DNA of 39,171 nucleotides from the IMG/VR virus record IMGVR_UViG_3300043436_002351, positions 1-39,171 of that record; one strand, 5' to 3'. The notes below the pieces were generated by a model, which saw only the letters and a list, made by a program, of their open reading frames with translations, made no database searches and had not been told where the DNA came from. Within the stretch, counting starts at the first letter, position 1. Each line of letters begins with the position of its first letter. Shown here piece after piece: positions 31,601 to 38,558 of this stretch. Source of the DNA: a virus. Made by a program: the position numbers and the translations under genes.

Positions 31601-31954
31601 TTAGGTGATTTGGTTAATGATTTTGTTGATATTATTATTGAGGAGTATGTTGGTACACCTACGCCCGTTCCAATCAACAACCTTTGCCCCACAACAGGAC
31701 AAGTAATCGTTACGGCTAACTTCATCAATCCGCAACGAGTTATGTCGGTTGGAATTGAATTGCAACCAGTCAGAGGTGGCGTTTATACTTCCGAATCTTC
31801 CGCTTCGCCAATATCAATTCCAAGCGATTCAGAAACGATTTACGACCTTACACCTGCATACGGAACAACGAGTACCGTTCAATTCAGAATTGATACGCCA
31901 TCGCTGAATCTGACTGGTGATTATGAAATACTTTTACACTTCATTACACAATAA
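28661..31954 (+). CDS. Large tail tip protein with seven-bladed beta-propeller
   Basis: A 1097-residue protein. Residues 1-110 are Cys- and Thr-rich beta sequence. Residues about 655-940 are a beta-propeller: seven repeats of about 40 residues, each with the YVTN/NHL-like phrase, for example YVPDTNELWVANNGGDEIAI, FEPSINRLFVIGS, YEPSINTLYVAGQGSNDF. The rest is beta-rich with immunoglobulin-like character. Propellers of this kind bind proteins or glycans, so this region is a good candidate for receptor recognition. Position after the tail tip gene agrees. The repeats vary enough to be an old domain, not a recent expansion. Confidence 0.75.
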   Translation: MANNQIISVGFDRNWNVDFGNLCDGDTVTLRVCHNDNTGTHTGTVNICGCDAFTVLPPTFTLGPCACTDLTFTLNGNGYPGSGSCYIEIKFNNKVSSINLNWNEVYCDIKEVDWTFGDLNSSIIIESRTFKADCDITDNYVFAQAVYLQRRLLFNQPLVAGDELFLSQWLFAQIPEWTYQNYPVAGWRSRLCLQPAGEGEDPSVDGVYQMEWYGQQPSEENSQDTPYVFATVSNNGSNVTYNIEFNLPEDALNPPSNFELSNHRTLLANSIRNGIELNNQSENSIYRNLKYMSWAFVIYRSVGSVYQDDIFSIRGKFPFEKESPSPSAVQLFVLNVALATPLNQPTTYLSTTRQTKVRVDFQFSDNNTTGTPPTDMWVYLIRNDSQNNQLDYYENYEYDQSDLTNSLAGVYITPVTIPTNITSNEFFTEFDVSQLRTDLGGVENISNNYRFIFVVTSALDRQSRSWITEPIQLINYDDQDLTLTGIEAKFRTVEQEYAGTIGTLTGTCVNMNLETALQANLPLSDSEVQAKTGNLIMTAFEAYKGARLSIYEESPLTGSQLLNTQYFQASGQLICDKVTDNGLEPIINRTQGSSIDLTFPFTIPDNVYRKIGREGLFQSDISEPTAWSTLSLASLSCVQNRTSEQCDVLFALPDVTGFTQPEYMTYVPDTNELWVANNGGDEIAIVDVTNMTATVFVPLTAGDAPTGIVYVPGVGVFVACTGSSSVRLVNIFTRTVTSSTASPVGCQQIIFEPSINRLFVIGSLAGDLWELNASTGALITTIATGLSSPESVTYEPSINTLYVAGQGSNDFCIIPRSTNIPSAPIATVSSPKSILSNGSNIWIAGINDIEVVDFAGVSLSVINQPGLIGNGMVYNAGIMYVVDTNDLLVLTFDSVLFTPISTFAIDAGAKRITFGGNHLWVSQQTPATVRPFLLDCNDSLPPFTMVNRNIKLNWDLEFQFFDNTEIYTISQELNRPSPSRLGDLVNDFVDIIIEEYVGTPTPVPINNLCPTTGQVIVTANFINPQRVMSVGIELQPVRGGVYTSESSASPISIPSDSETIYDLTPAYGTTSTVQFRIDTPSLNLTGDYEILLHFITQ

Positions 31955-31957
31955 GAA

Positions 31958-33094
31958 ATGGGAATAATTAAATGGGTAGATTCAGGCGTTGGAGTTGGTA
32001 ACGGCTCGGTCAATGCCGAAGATATAATCTGGCAAGTTCCAGTCACGCCAAACTGCGGACAATTGTGCGATACGATAATTCAGGACGAGATTATTTGCAA
32101 TCAAGCCGATGCGTGGAATAATAATCTATGTCCAAATGATTTTTGCTATTCCGCACCAGTAGTACCGGGTGATTGCTTGCACTTTCAATTTCAATTCCAA
32201 GACACACGCAACGCAAAGAATACAATCAGTTACTTGCAATTTTTGCAAAGACCGAATCCGAAAATAAGATACAATTGGTATCATCCGACTATCAATCCAA
32301 CCGACTGGACGATTCGTGTTCGTATGTTTAACGCCTGCACCAATCAGGAATACAAAGACCCGATTAATAATTACAACTATGCCGATATATTTATGCGTAA
32401 TGCTGGTATATTCCTCAGCCAAGACCGCAACGCATCGGCTAAGACGCTTCCGATAAACTCGTGGTACAGGTGGACGCAGAACATTCAAATCTGCATACCT
32501 TCGACTTTGCCTGCTAACTTTCCGAATCAATTTTATTTCACTTTCGAAGTTCGCAATTTTTCAAATAGCGGTTCGACCGTTTACACTCAACTCTATGAAC
32601 TCGACACTTGTTCGAATACCGTTTATTTAGAGGGTGCGTACAGCCTCAAAGATTGTTTCGGGTATGATTACTCCATTCCGCTTGAGAACGACCAATACGG
32701 GGGAGATATCAAGCCGTTCAATCAAATTATATCAAGTAACTTCCTGTATCGTGGCGTGTCAAAAGAATATCGCAACGCACACAGGCTAAGAGGTACGGCA
32801 TCTTATGTGGGTAGAATGATTGAAAAGGACATTCCAGAGCGTCAATGTTTATCGATAAAGACAAGTACAAAGGAGCAGTACAGCGTTAAGTTAAAACCAC
32901 TGCCTCCGTATGTTGCTGAGATAGTTAATAACAATCTATCTGGCAAGGTATCGTATCTATCAGGTGTACCCGGCAAAGGTGCGATTGAAGTACAGCCGAA
33001 TGGAGGTGCAGAAAAGGCAAACGATATAAGCAATATGTGGGTAGTTGATTTGACTTTAAACGGTTGCGAATGTTTGGATTTTCATCAGTGTTAA
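31958..33094 (+). CDS. Cysteine-rich tail-associated protein
   Basis: A 378-residue beta-rich protein with a high number of Cys, concentrated in residues 33-73 (NCGQLCDTIIQDEIICN, LCPNDFCY) and at the very end (GCECLDFHQC). It follows the propeller protein and shares its Asn/Thr/Tyr-rich style, so both are likely parts of the tail tip or fibre. Disulfides or metal binding could stabilise it outside the cell. No known family. Confidence 0.6.
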   Translation: MGIIKWVDSGVGVGNGSVNAEDIIWQVPVTPNCGQLCDTIIQDEIICNQADAWNNNLCPNDFCYSAPVVPGDCLHFQFQFQDTRNAKNTISYLQFLQRPNPKIRYNWYHPTINPTDWTIRVRMFNACTNQEYKDPINNYNYADIFMRNAGIFLSQDRNASAKTLPINSWYRWTQNIQICIPSTLPANFPNQFYFTFEVRNFSNSGSTVYTQLYELDTCSNTVYLEGAYSLKDCFGYDYSIPLENDQYGGDIKPFNQIISSNFLYRGVSKEYRNAHRLRGTASYVGRMIEKDIPERQCLSIKTSTKEQYSVKLKPLPPYVAEIVNNNLSGKVSYLSGVPGKGAIEVQPNGGAEKANDISNMWVVDLTLNGCECLDFHQC

Positions 33095-33104
33095 TAAGAT
33101 AATA

Positions 33105-33116
33105 TTCGTATATTTG
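33105..33116 (+). promoter_or_regulatory. Promoter of a short transcript
   Basis: TTCGTATATTTG contains TATATTTG (33109-33116). It is followed within 85 bases by a strong terminator and no gene, so its product would be a short RNA of about 75-80 bases. A 7-base-pair hairpin around a CAA loop (33119-33135) lies close to the predicted start. Confidence 0.5.
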
Positions 33117-33159
33117 TGCGTGGTGCAACGCCACGATTGGTGTTAATTGGTTTTAGGGG

Positions 33160-33199
33160 TCAGTCTGGGTTAGTCGTTTTTCCCAGACTGATTTTTTTT
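33160..33199 (+). terminator. Strong intrinsic terminator after tail tip genes
   Basis: TCAGTCTGGG (33160-33169) pairs perfectly with CCCAGACTGA (33182-33191) around a 12-base loop, followed by eight T. The T-run sits where the -33 box of the next promoter should be, as at the capsid gene. Confidence 0.88.
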
Positions 33200-33216
33200 A
33201 TTCAAATTATTTTATT

Positions 33217-33273
33217 TATCTTTGCCTAACCTCTCCCAGAGGGTAGGCAGTTAGCCATATTTCGGGACGAAAT
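33217..33273 (+). promoter_or_regulatory. Promoter and structured leader of the probable major tail gene
   Basis: TATCTTTG (33217-33224) is the -7 box, identical to that of the capsid gene. The leader begins with a nine-pair helix (33225-33234 with 33238-33247, one mismatch, CCC loop), then ATTTCG (33259-33264) with CGAAAT (33268-33273) around GGA. An A-rich, unstructured stretch leads to the ATG at 33300. Confidence 0.7.
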
Positions 33274-33299
33274 TTGTCCACACTCAAAACAAAACAAAT

Positions 33300-33848
33300 A
33301 TGCCATTAACTTGTACCGGATGCTCAGTTAGCGTTCCTACCCTTTCCGCTTCGTGCGGTAAAAACAAAAAGCCGGGCGGTCTTCCATATCTCGCCATTGT
33401 TGCCTGCGATTATACATTTGCAGACATTGAAGATTTAGCAGAATGGGCAACGGCAATCGCTGCGAATGATGCTCGTGTCGTAAAAGGCTTGTTGGGTTCA
33501 TTATCTGACCCATCCAACACAACTAAGCGTATCGGCTCTTGCGACCCTGAAACGCTATTAGGTCGTGTATGGACATTGAACTTCCAAGATTATAACTTCA
33601 CCGAAACAGGCTCACCACTTGTATTCGAGAAAGAAGCATTCTACAACGATGTTCAAGCAGACCCATCTAAATATTATTTAGTTTATGGTTCTTGCGATGG
33701 TCGGTCGTGGTTGGTCGAAAACTTCACTCTGATGATGAATGTGAATGTACCTGATAACAATCAGGATGCTCGCTTCATGAATGTTCAAGTGATGTACCAA
33801 GGGCTAACCATGGGTACTCAATATATTCTTGATTTAGGTCTAGTTTAA
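33300..33848 (+). CDS. Probable major tail tube protein
   Basis: A 182-residue protein, the usual size of a tail tube subunit. It has its own terminator-promoter-leader unit built like that of the major capsid gene, and no other late gene shares this full arrangement. Composition is that of a beta-rich virion protein, with a Cys-rich start (CTGCSVSVP, SASCGKNKKPGG) and a C-terminal QVMYQGLTMGTQYILDLG. It lies between tail tip and portal genes, unusual for a tube protein, so a different abundant virion role remains possible. Confidence 0.6.
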   Translation: MPLTCTGCSVSVPTLSASCGKNKKPGGLPYLAIVACDYTFADIEDLAEWATAIAANDARVVKGLLGSLSDPSNTTKRIGSCDPETLLGRVWTLNFQDYNFTETGSPLVFEKEAFYNDVQADPSKYYLVYGSCDGRSWLVENFTLMMNVNVPDNNQDARFMNVQVMYQGLTMGTQYILDLGLV

Positions 33849-33862
33849 TCCACCCGTAAATC

Positions 33863-35698
33863 ATGGCAATAGAGCCTATTGATACGGGTTTCGGGTTCGA
33901 CTTCGACCCTGAAGAACGACCAGATGCTTATCTGCGTTGGGCAGAGCAGTATTACTCGATGATTGTTCATACACAAGGACATAACCCGGGTAAACTGCTC
34001 TACCTGCAACGCCCGAACGAAGCGGACGATATCTATCGGTATCGTCTTGCTAATTTCGAGGCGATAACGAAAGGGGCAATCAGTCGGGCAAAGAACGAGG
34101 TGTTCAGTCCTATCGGGTCGGCTAAGTTTAGTTACAAGGTCGATGAAAATACGGAAGAATACATTGAACGCCCTGTCTTTGGTATGTCCGAGGGTTACGG
34201 CACTGGATACGACTATTGGCAGTATATTTTCAAAGTTGCTTGCGAGCGTATAATTGATGACCCAAACGGATACATTACTTGGATGCCATTCGGAGAGGGT
34301 ACGACAGACCCAACACAAAAGGTAGACTTATATCCATACCAGATTTATTCTGTTTGTATAACTCGACTTACAAAGGACAGAATTACCTTTTATAAGCCAG
34401 AAGAACGCTTCTATTTAAATTCCGGTACAACAGGTCGGATATTCTATACAATCGACAGGGAGGCTTATTATCGGCACTACGAAATCGAACTGCCAGACAA
34501 CAAGTCCACATTCGGTACGGAACTAATTTATCGGCACAACTTAGGCGAGTTGCCTATTGTGTTAAACGGTGGATTTCGTAAATCTGCAATCGGACAATAC
34601 GATTACAAGACACGCAAAGCGGTTTGGGGTGAATCAACTTACATGGGTTGGTCACCATACACATTCAATAGTGGGTCAGCCTTGTTGCAGAATACATTCA
34701 TGCCTCAATTTGTTGACTACATGGAATCGTTCTTTGTCGGTTTCGTTGGTTATGCGAATGAAGCGTTAAAGACATTTGATGACTGGAAAGGTGCGAGGGT
34801 AATGACTTCGAATCCGATTCGGGTTGAGAAGCAAATGCCCTGTACTGCTGAGGGTTGTCAGAATGGATTAGTGTGGGGTACGGATAGTTTGGGTAACGAT
34901 ACACGCAACAACTGCAATACCTGCAACGGTTCTGGCGTGTTGGTTCGTAGCCCATTCGGAGTGTATCAAATCAAAGTACCCGATTCAACTACGCTTGAAA
35001 ATCAAACGCTAATTGATGACCCAGTTTCGTATGTATCGCCACCAGTCGAAGGATTGGAGTACATGCAAAAGGCTTGGGAAACATTGATACACAAAGCAGA
35101 GTTGGAATTGTATCAATTGTTTACCGATTCGGCACAATCAGGCGAGGCTAAGAAGGTAGACAGAGAGGGTAAATACGCAATGATTATGGCTATGAGCAAT
35201 CATATCTATGACCATATCGTTTTCAACCATCTGAACTACTTGATTAGGTTGCGGAATATCGTCAATCCTGAGCCTCCAATTATTGTCAAGCCGACATCGT
35301 TTGCTATTCGTGATGAGGGTATGATAATTGAGGAGTTGAAGCAACTGAACGAAGCAAACGCACCGATTCCAGTTAAAGTCAAAGCCCAAAAAGACTTGAT
35401 GAAAAAACGCTTTTCGGGTAAAGCCGAAGCGAGTGAAGTAATCGAGTTGATGGTTCAGTTTGACCCGTTATACGGTCAATCCATGGAGGACATCGAGCGT
35501 ATGCAACGGATGGGTGCTATTGATACCAGAAGCGTTCAGAAGCATGCATATTGCTATTACATTCTCGAACGAGTTATGGAGCGTGATGATGTTTACAAAA
35601 TGGAAGAGGTCAATGTACTTGAATTGATGGAAGCCGAGTTCAATGTAATCGTTCCTCCACCTGCTACGACTATAATTGTACCTGAGTTTGCCGAGTAA
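33863..35698 (+). CDS. Portal protein with inserted zinc finger
   Basis: A 611-residue protein, a suitable size for a portal. Helical segments near residues 270-310 (FMPQFVDYMESFFVGFVGYANEALK) and 395-470 (EYMQKAWETLIHKAELELYQLF, then KVDREGKYAMIMAMSNHIYD) match the wing and stem pattern. MuF-type gene follows directly with a one-base overlap, as in many phages. A DnaJ-like zinc module lies at about residues 329-362: CTAEGC, NGLV, then CNTCNGSG. Such an insert is not part of the core portal. The protein would form the dodecameric DNA channel at one capsid vertex. Confidence 0.8.
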   Translation: MAIEPIDTGFGFDFDPEERPDAYLRWAEQYYSMIVHTQGHNPGKLLYLQRPNEADDIYRYRLANFEAITKGAISRAKNEVFSPIGSAKFSYKVDENTEEYIERPVFGMSEGYGTGYDYWQYIFKVACERIIDDPNGYITWMPFGEGTTDPTQKVDLYPYQIYSVCITRLTKDRITFYKPEERFYLNSGTTGRIFYTIDREAYYRHYEIELPDNKSTFGTELIYRHNLGELPIVLNGGFRKSAIGQYDYKTRKAVWGESTYMGWSPYTFNSGSALLQNTFMPQFVDYMESFFVGFVGYANEALKTFDDWKGARVMTSNPIRVEKQMPCTAEGCQNGLVWGTDSLGNDTRNNCNTCNGSGVLVRSPFGVYQIKVPDSTTLENQTLIDDPVSYVSPPVEGLEYMQKAWETLIHKAELELYQLFTDSAQSGEAKKVDREGKYAMIMAMSNHIYDHIVFNHLNYLIRLRNIVNPEPPIIVKPTSFAIRDEGMIIEELKQLNEANAPIPVKVKAQKDLMKKRFSGKAEASEVIELMVQFDPLYGQSMEDIERMQRMGAIDTRSVQKHAYCYYILERVMERDDVYKMEEVNVLELMEAEFNVIVPPPATTIIVPEFAE

Positions 35699-36552
35699 TG
35701 AAGCCAGAGGATGAAATCGACATACTCATTGATAACTTGGTTGACAACGCCCGCAAAGGTGCAGACAATGCCACTGCGAGAATCATTAAGTTACTGGACA
35801 AATACTTGGATGGCTTTCAATTGTCTGATGGAACTTTCGTACTATCAGAGCAGAACAGCCGACTACTTACCGGATTGGACGCAGAAATTGCCAAAGCAAT
35901 TAACGCAAGTACCTACCCAGCAAGCGTGTCCGAAATTGTCCGAAGCCTGCCCGAAATTGAAAAGTTAAGCGAGATGGTACTGCGACAATATAACAGCACC
36001 TTCTCGTTTGATTTTGATAAATTAGGTGTAAGTCAAATTCGTTTGATGCAGACTGAAACAATTGTTCAGAATATGACTGGTACTGGATTGACTGCGGAAA
36101 TAAGACAACCGATTCGAGATGCTATTAATCGTAATGTGTTCGCAGGTGCTAAGGTAACGGATACCAAGAATCGTTTAAGAGAGTTCCTTCTTGCATCGGA
36201 CAAAGACAAGTTTAACCGAATGGCTCGATATGCTAATGTGTGGGCTCAGGATGGGATTATGCAGTACGATGGCATGATTTACGACAGGTTCAGAACCGAG
36301 TACCAGCCCAACAACATTCGATACATAGGTAGTTTAATTGGCGATTCCAGACCGCAGTGTGTAAGGTGGGTTGGAAAGTATCAAAGTAATATCCCAATTG
36401 ATAAACTTCAAAGCGAAATTAATTGGGCATTTAATAACGGTTCAGGGATGAATCCAGCAACAACAAAAGAATCATTTTGCACATATCGTGGAGGCTTCAA
36501 TTGCCGACACAAAGCCATTCCAGTATTTATTTCGCCCGATGAAAATGAGTAA
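35698..36552 (+). CDS. MuF-like head morphogenesis protein
   Basis: A 284-residue protein. Residues 1-190 are mostly helical. The C-terminal part YIGSLIGDSRPQCVRWVGKY and YRGGFNCRHKAIPV is the conserved MuF/SPP1 gp7 domain (R-x-x-C ... G-x-N-C-R-H). These minor head proteins associate with the portal and help assembly or DNA ejection. The one-base overlap with the portal gene is typical. No toxin domain is fused to it. Confidence 0.85.
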   Translation: MKPEDEIDILIDNLVDNARKGADNATARIIKLLDKYLDGFQLSDGTFVLSEQNSRLLTGLDAEIAKAINASTYPASVSEIVRSLPEIEKLSEMVLRQYNSTFSFDFDKLGVSQIRLMQTETIVQNMTGTGLTAEIRQPIRDAINRNVFAGAKVTDTKNRLREFLLASDKDKFNRMARYANVWAQDGIMQYDGMIYDRFRTEYQPNNIRYIGSLIGDSRPQCVRWVGKYQSNIPIDKLQSEINWAFNNGSGMNPATTKESFCTYRGGFNCRHKAIPVFISPDENE

Positions 36553-36781
36553 TACCGAAGCCATTCTAATTGATAGAGTGAAAGCCTATGCGTTTCCGAT
36601 AGCCCTTGCCGTAGTTGCATTTTTTATGATGCGATTAATTACCGGAATTGATAATATTCAACAAGACCTTGTTGATATTAAGGTTGAGCAAGCCAAGCAA
36701 CAAGGATTAATCAACGGCAATATTCAATCAATCGAAAAGCGTTTGCAGGTGATTGAAAACAAGATAAACGAATGGGAATAA
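36539..36781 (+). CDS. Membrane-anchored coiled-coil protein
   Basis: An 80-residue protein starting at ATG 36539 (a second ATG follows two codons later). One hydrophobic segment at about 16-35 (AFPIALAVVAFFMMRLITGI), then a coiled coil to the end (LVDIKVEQAKQQGLINGNIQ, IEKRLQVIENKI). It overlaps the MuF gene by 14 bases. Layout fits a lysis accessory protein or a membrane anchor, though the holin-like gene lies 5 kb away. Confidence 0.6.
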   Translation: MKMSNTEAILIDRVKAYAFPIALAVVAFFMMRLITGIDNIQQDLVDIKVEQAKQQGLINGNIQSIEKRLQVIENKINEWE

Positions 36782-36785
36782 TTAT

Positions 36786-36797
36786 TTCGTAACTTTG
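36786..36797 (+). promoter_or_regulatory. Promoter of the signal-peptide gene
   Basis: TTCGTAACTTTG contains TAACTTTG (36790-36797), 21 bases before the ATG at 36818. It gives this gene its own transcription inside the head module. No clear -33 box. Confidence 0.6.
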
Positions 36798-36817
36798 TAA
36801 AACAACAATAAATTAAA

Positions 36818-37309
36818 ATGAAACATTTAGTAACACTTATCTTCCTCTTTGCATTCGCCTTCATCGGCTTGAGTGCCCAAACAAAAGATACGCTTTCCGT
36901 ATCTCAAAACACATCGACTGGCGTTATTACAATTCGCAGTCAGAAGTCTGGTAATCTCGTTATCAATCCATTCGAGTATAATGGATTTGGAAACATTGAA
37001 GCCGTTTACAGCACAGCAGGTGCGGACACAATGGTTTATTTGCGTAATGTAAAAACCCAGACCGTTATTACTCGTTATCGCAAGACAGGATTCTTCTTTG
37101 GGTATCGTCAATTGGGTATCAGTAATGCGACTGCACTTTGGTTGAATGCCACTTATTTTAATCCAGTTAATTTGCGTCAATTGAATGTAACCACAGCAGT
37201 TAGAGATAGCCTACTATTATGGGGAACAGTACCAGCAGGAACGGTTATATTTAACACGACTTTGGATAGTCTTCAAGTAAGAACAACAAGCACTTGGCGT
37301 ACATTCTAA
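36818..37309 (+). CDS. Secreted protein with Sec signal peptide
   Basis: A 163-residue protein with a clear signal peptide: KH, hydrophobic LVTLIFLFAFAFIG, then LSAQ with cleavage likely after SAQ. The mature part is beta-rich; it ends AGTVIFNTTLDSLQVRTTSTW, a phrase common in surface and fibre-like proteins of Bacteroidota. Export from an infected cell is unusual for a virion head protein. With its own promoter it looks like an extra gene that alters the host envelope, for instance to block superinfection; that is inference. Confidence 0.65.
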   Translation: MKHLVTLIFLFAFAFIGLSAQTKDTLSVSQNTSTGVITIRSQKSGNLVINPFEYNGFGNIEAVYSTAGADTMVYLRNVKTQTVITRYRKTGFFFGYRQLGISNATALWLNATYFNPVNLRQLNVTTAVRDSLLLWGTVPAGTVIFNTTLDSLQVRTTSTWRTF

Positions 37310-37320
37310 TTTAATTTACT

Positions 37321-37527
37321 ATGCAGAAATTAAACGAAAAGCAGGTATTGGTTCAAAATACCAAGACAGGCAAGCAGTTTATGTTATCGAAGCACTTCTT
37401 TGAGCGTCAAAAAGCATTAAAGAAAAACGGTTTCAGCGACTGCGAGATAGTTCCATCCATCTCGGATGAGATAAGCGAACCTGATGCAGTAAAAAAGCCA
37501 AGGAAGTCAAAAGAAGTAACCGAGTAA
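37321..37527 (+). CDS. Hypothetical small protein before the scaffold gene
   Basis: A 68-residue polar protein: KQVLVQNTKTGKQFMLSKHF, then a disordered charged tail rich in Ser, Glu, Lys. Such a short beta strand plus tail is common for the first gene before capsid scaffolds, possibly a head-tail joining or decoration factor. No family recognised. Confidence 0.6.
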   Translation: MQKLNEKQVLVQNTKTGKQFMLSKHFFERQKALKKNGFSDCEIVPSISDEISEPDAVKKPRKSKEVTE

Positions 37528-37545
37528 ATTAATTAGTCAGCAACT

Positions 37546-38370
37546 ATGAGTAAAGCAATCGAATTTTTAAAAACTATTGGCGTTCCTGAGGATGTAGTTA
37601 CATCAATCGAAACCGCCAATGAGGAAACAGACCTTTCCAGTCTTGTGGACTTGACCGAAAACCATTTTACGAACTATTATAAAGAGCGTGTCAAGGATGA
37701 AATACACAAGGCTGGAAAGGGTTCTGCCTATGCCGAAGCAAAGAATTTCGTGAAGAAGCAATTCGGGTTAACCGAAGCGGAAATTAAAGAACTTGATTTC
37801 CAAGGTGTGCTTAAATTGGTTAATGACCGAGTAAACGAAAAGTCAGGAAATAAAGATTTATTGGAGCAATTGAACCAAGCCAAGCAAACGATTATCGATT
37901 ATGAAAATCGGGTAAAAGATTTTGAAGAAACCGTTATTCCTTCAATCAAATCTGAATCCGAATCGGCTATTCGTTCGTTCAAAGTTAATCAGGCTATTCA
38001 AGCCGAAGTTAGCAAACATCCTTTGATTGGTGCAAGTCAATATGTCGTACCCGGATTTACTCAGGATTTCAACAAAAAGTATAAAGTTGAAGTTGACGAT
38101 TCAGGAACGGCAGTTGTTACCGATTTGAACGGAGCAAAAGTTTACGATAAGAATAAAAAAGAATTGACCTTGTCTGAACTGATTGTTATCGAGGGCAAAG
38201 AATCCAAGATATTCAAAGAATCGAACGGTGATGCACAGCCACCGAAGCAGGGCAATGTAGCACCTGCTACCCCACCGCCTGCACCTGCTAAGAATCAAAT
38301 CAGCAAGTGGCAACAGGAATCCGCACAAAGAGTGGCTGAGATGAAACAGCGTGCTGGATTGAACGGATAA
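37546..38370 (+). CDS. Capsid scaffold-like protein (complete copy)
   Basis: A 274-residue protein. It is helical and charged, with a coiled coil around residues 75-140 (SGNKDLLEQLNQAKQTIIDY, ENRVKDFEETV), a small beta region (KKYKVEVDDSGTAVVTDLNG) and a Pro/Ala linker before a basic helix at the C-terminus. Acidic N-terminus with a basic C-terminal helix is the usual layout of scaffolds that grip the capsid protein with their end. It immediately precedes the capsid gene. The N-terminal 60 residues are seen only in this copy. Confidence 0.7.
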   Translation: MSKAIEFLKTIGVPEDVVTSIETANEETDLSSLVDLTENHFTNYYKERVKDEIHKAGKGSAYAEAKNFVKKQFGLTEAEIKELDFQGVLKLVNDRVNEKSGNKDLLEQLNQAKQTIIDYENRVKDFEETVIPSIKSESESAIRSFKVNQAIQAEVSKHPLIGASQYVVPGFTQDFNKKYKVEVDDSGTAVVTDLNGAKVYDKNKKELTLSELIVIEGKESKIFKESNGDAQPPKQGNVAPATPPPAPAKNQISKWQQESAQRVAEMKQRAGLNG

Positions 38371-38396
38371 AATATTACTAATGCTCAAACACAACT

Positions 38397-38420
38397 AACC
38401 CGGCTAATGTCGGGTTTTTT
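38397..38420 (+). terminator. Intrinsic terminator after scaffold-like gene (right copy)
   Basis: AACCCG pairs with CGGGTT, loop changed by one base relative to the left copy, then six T in total from the stem end. Confidence 0.8.
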
Positions 38421-38449
38421 GTTTTTTATCGAAATTATATTTACATTTG
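38418..38449 (+). promoter_or_regulatory. Capsid promoter (right copy)
   Basis: TTTG (38418-38421), 20-base spacer, TACATTTG (38442-38449). Compared with the left copy, the spacer has one extra T and only the two free positions of the -7 box differ. The structured leader follows at 38454-38558 with the compensatory pair at 38477 and 38482. Confidence 0.78.
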
Positions 38450-38558
38450 TATTGTCTGATGCCAATCAGGCTTAGGAGGCGTCCATCCGCATTAGGGTTA
38501 TCCCCTCGAACCCACAACAGACGAGGGATTTCAAACGCAAATAATAAACTTATTTATC

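Noticed and set aside
33119-33199. Kissing loops between the hairpin at 33119-33135 and the terminator at 33160-33191
   Set aside because: Only about four loop bases are complementary and the first hairpin may lie partly upstream of the transcription start.
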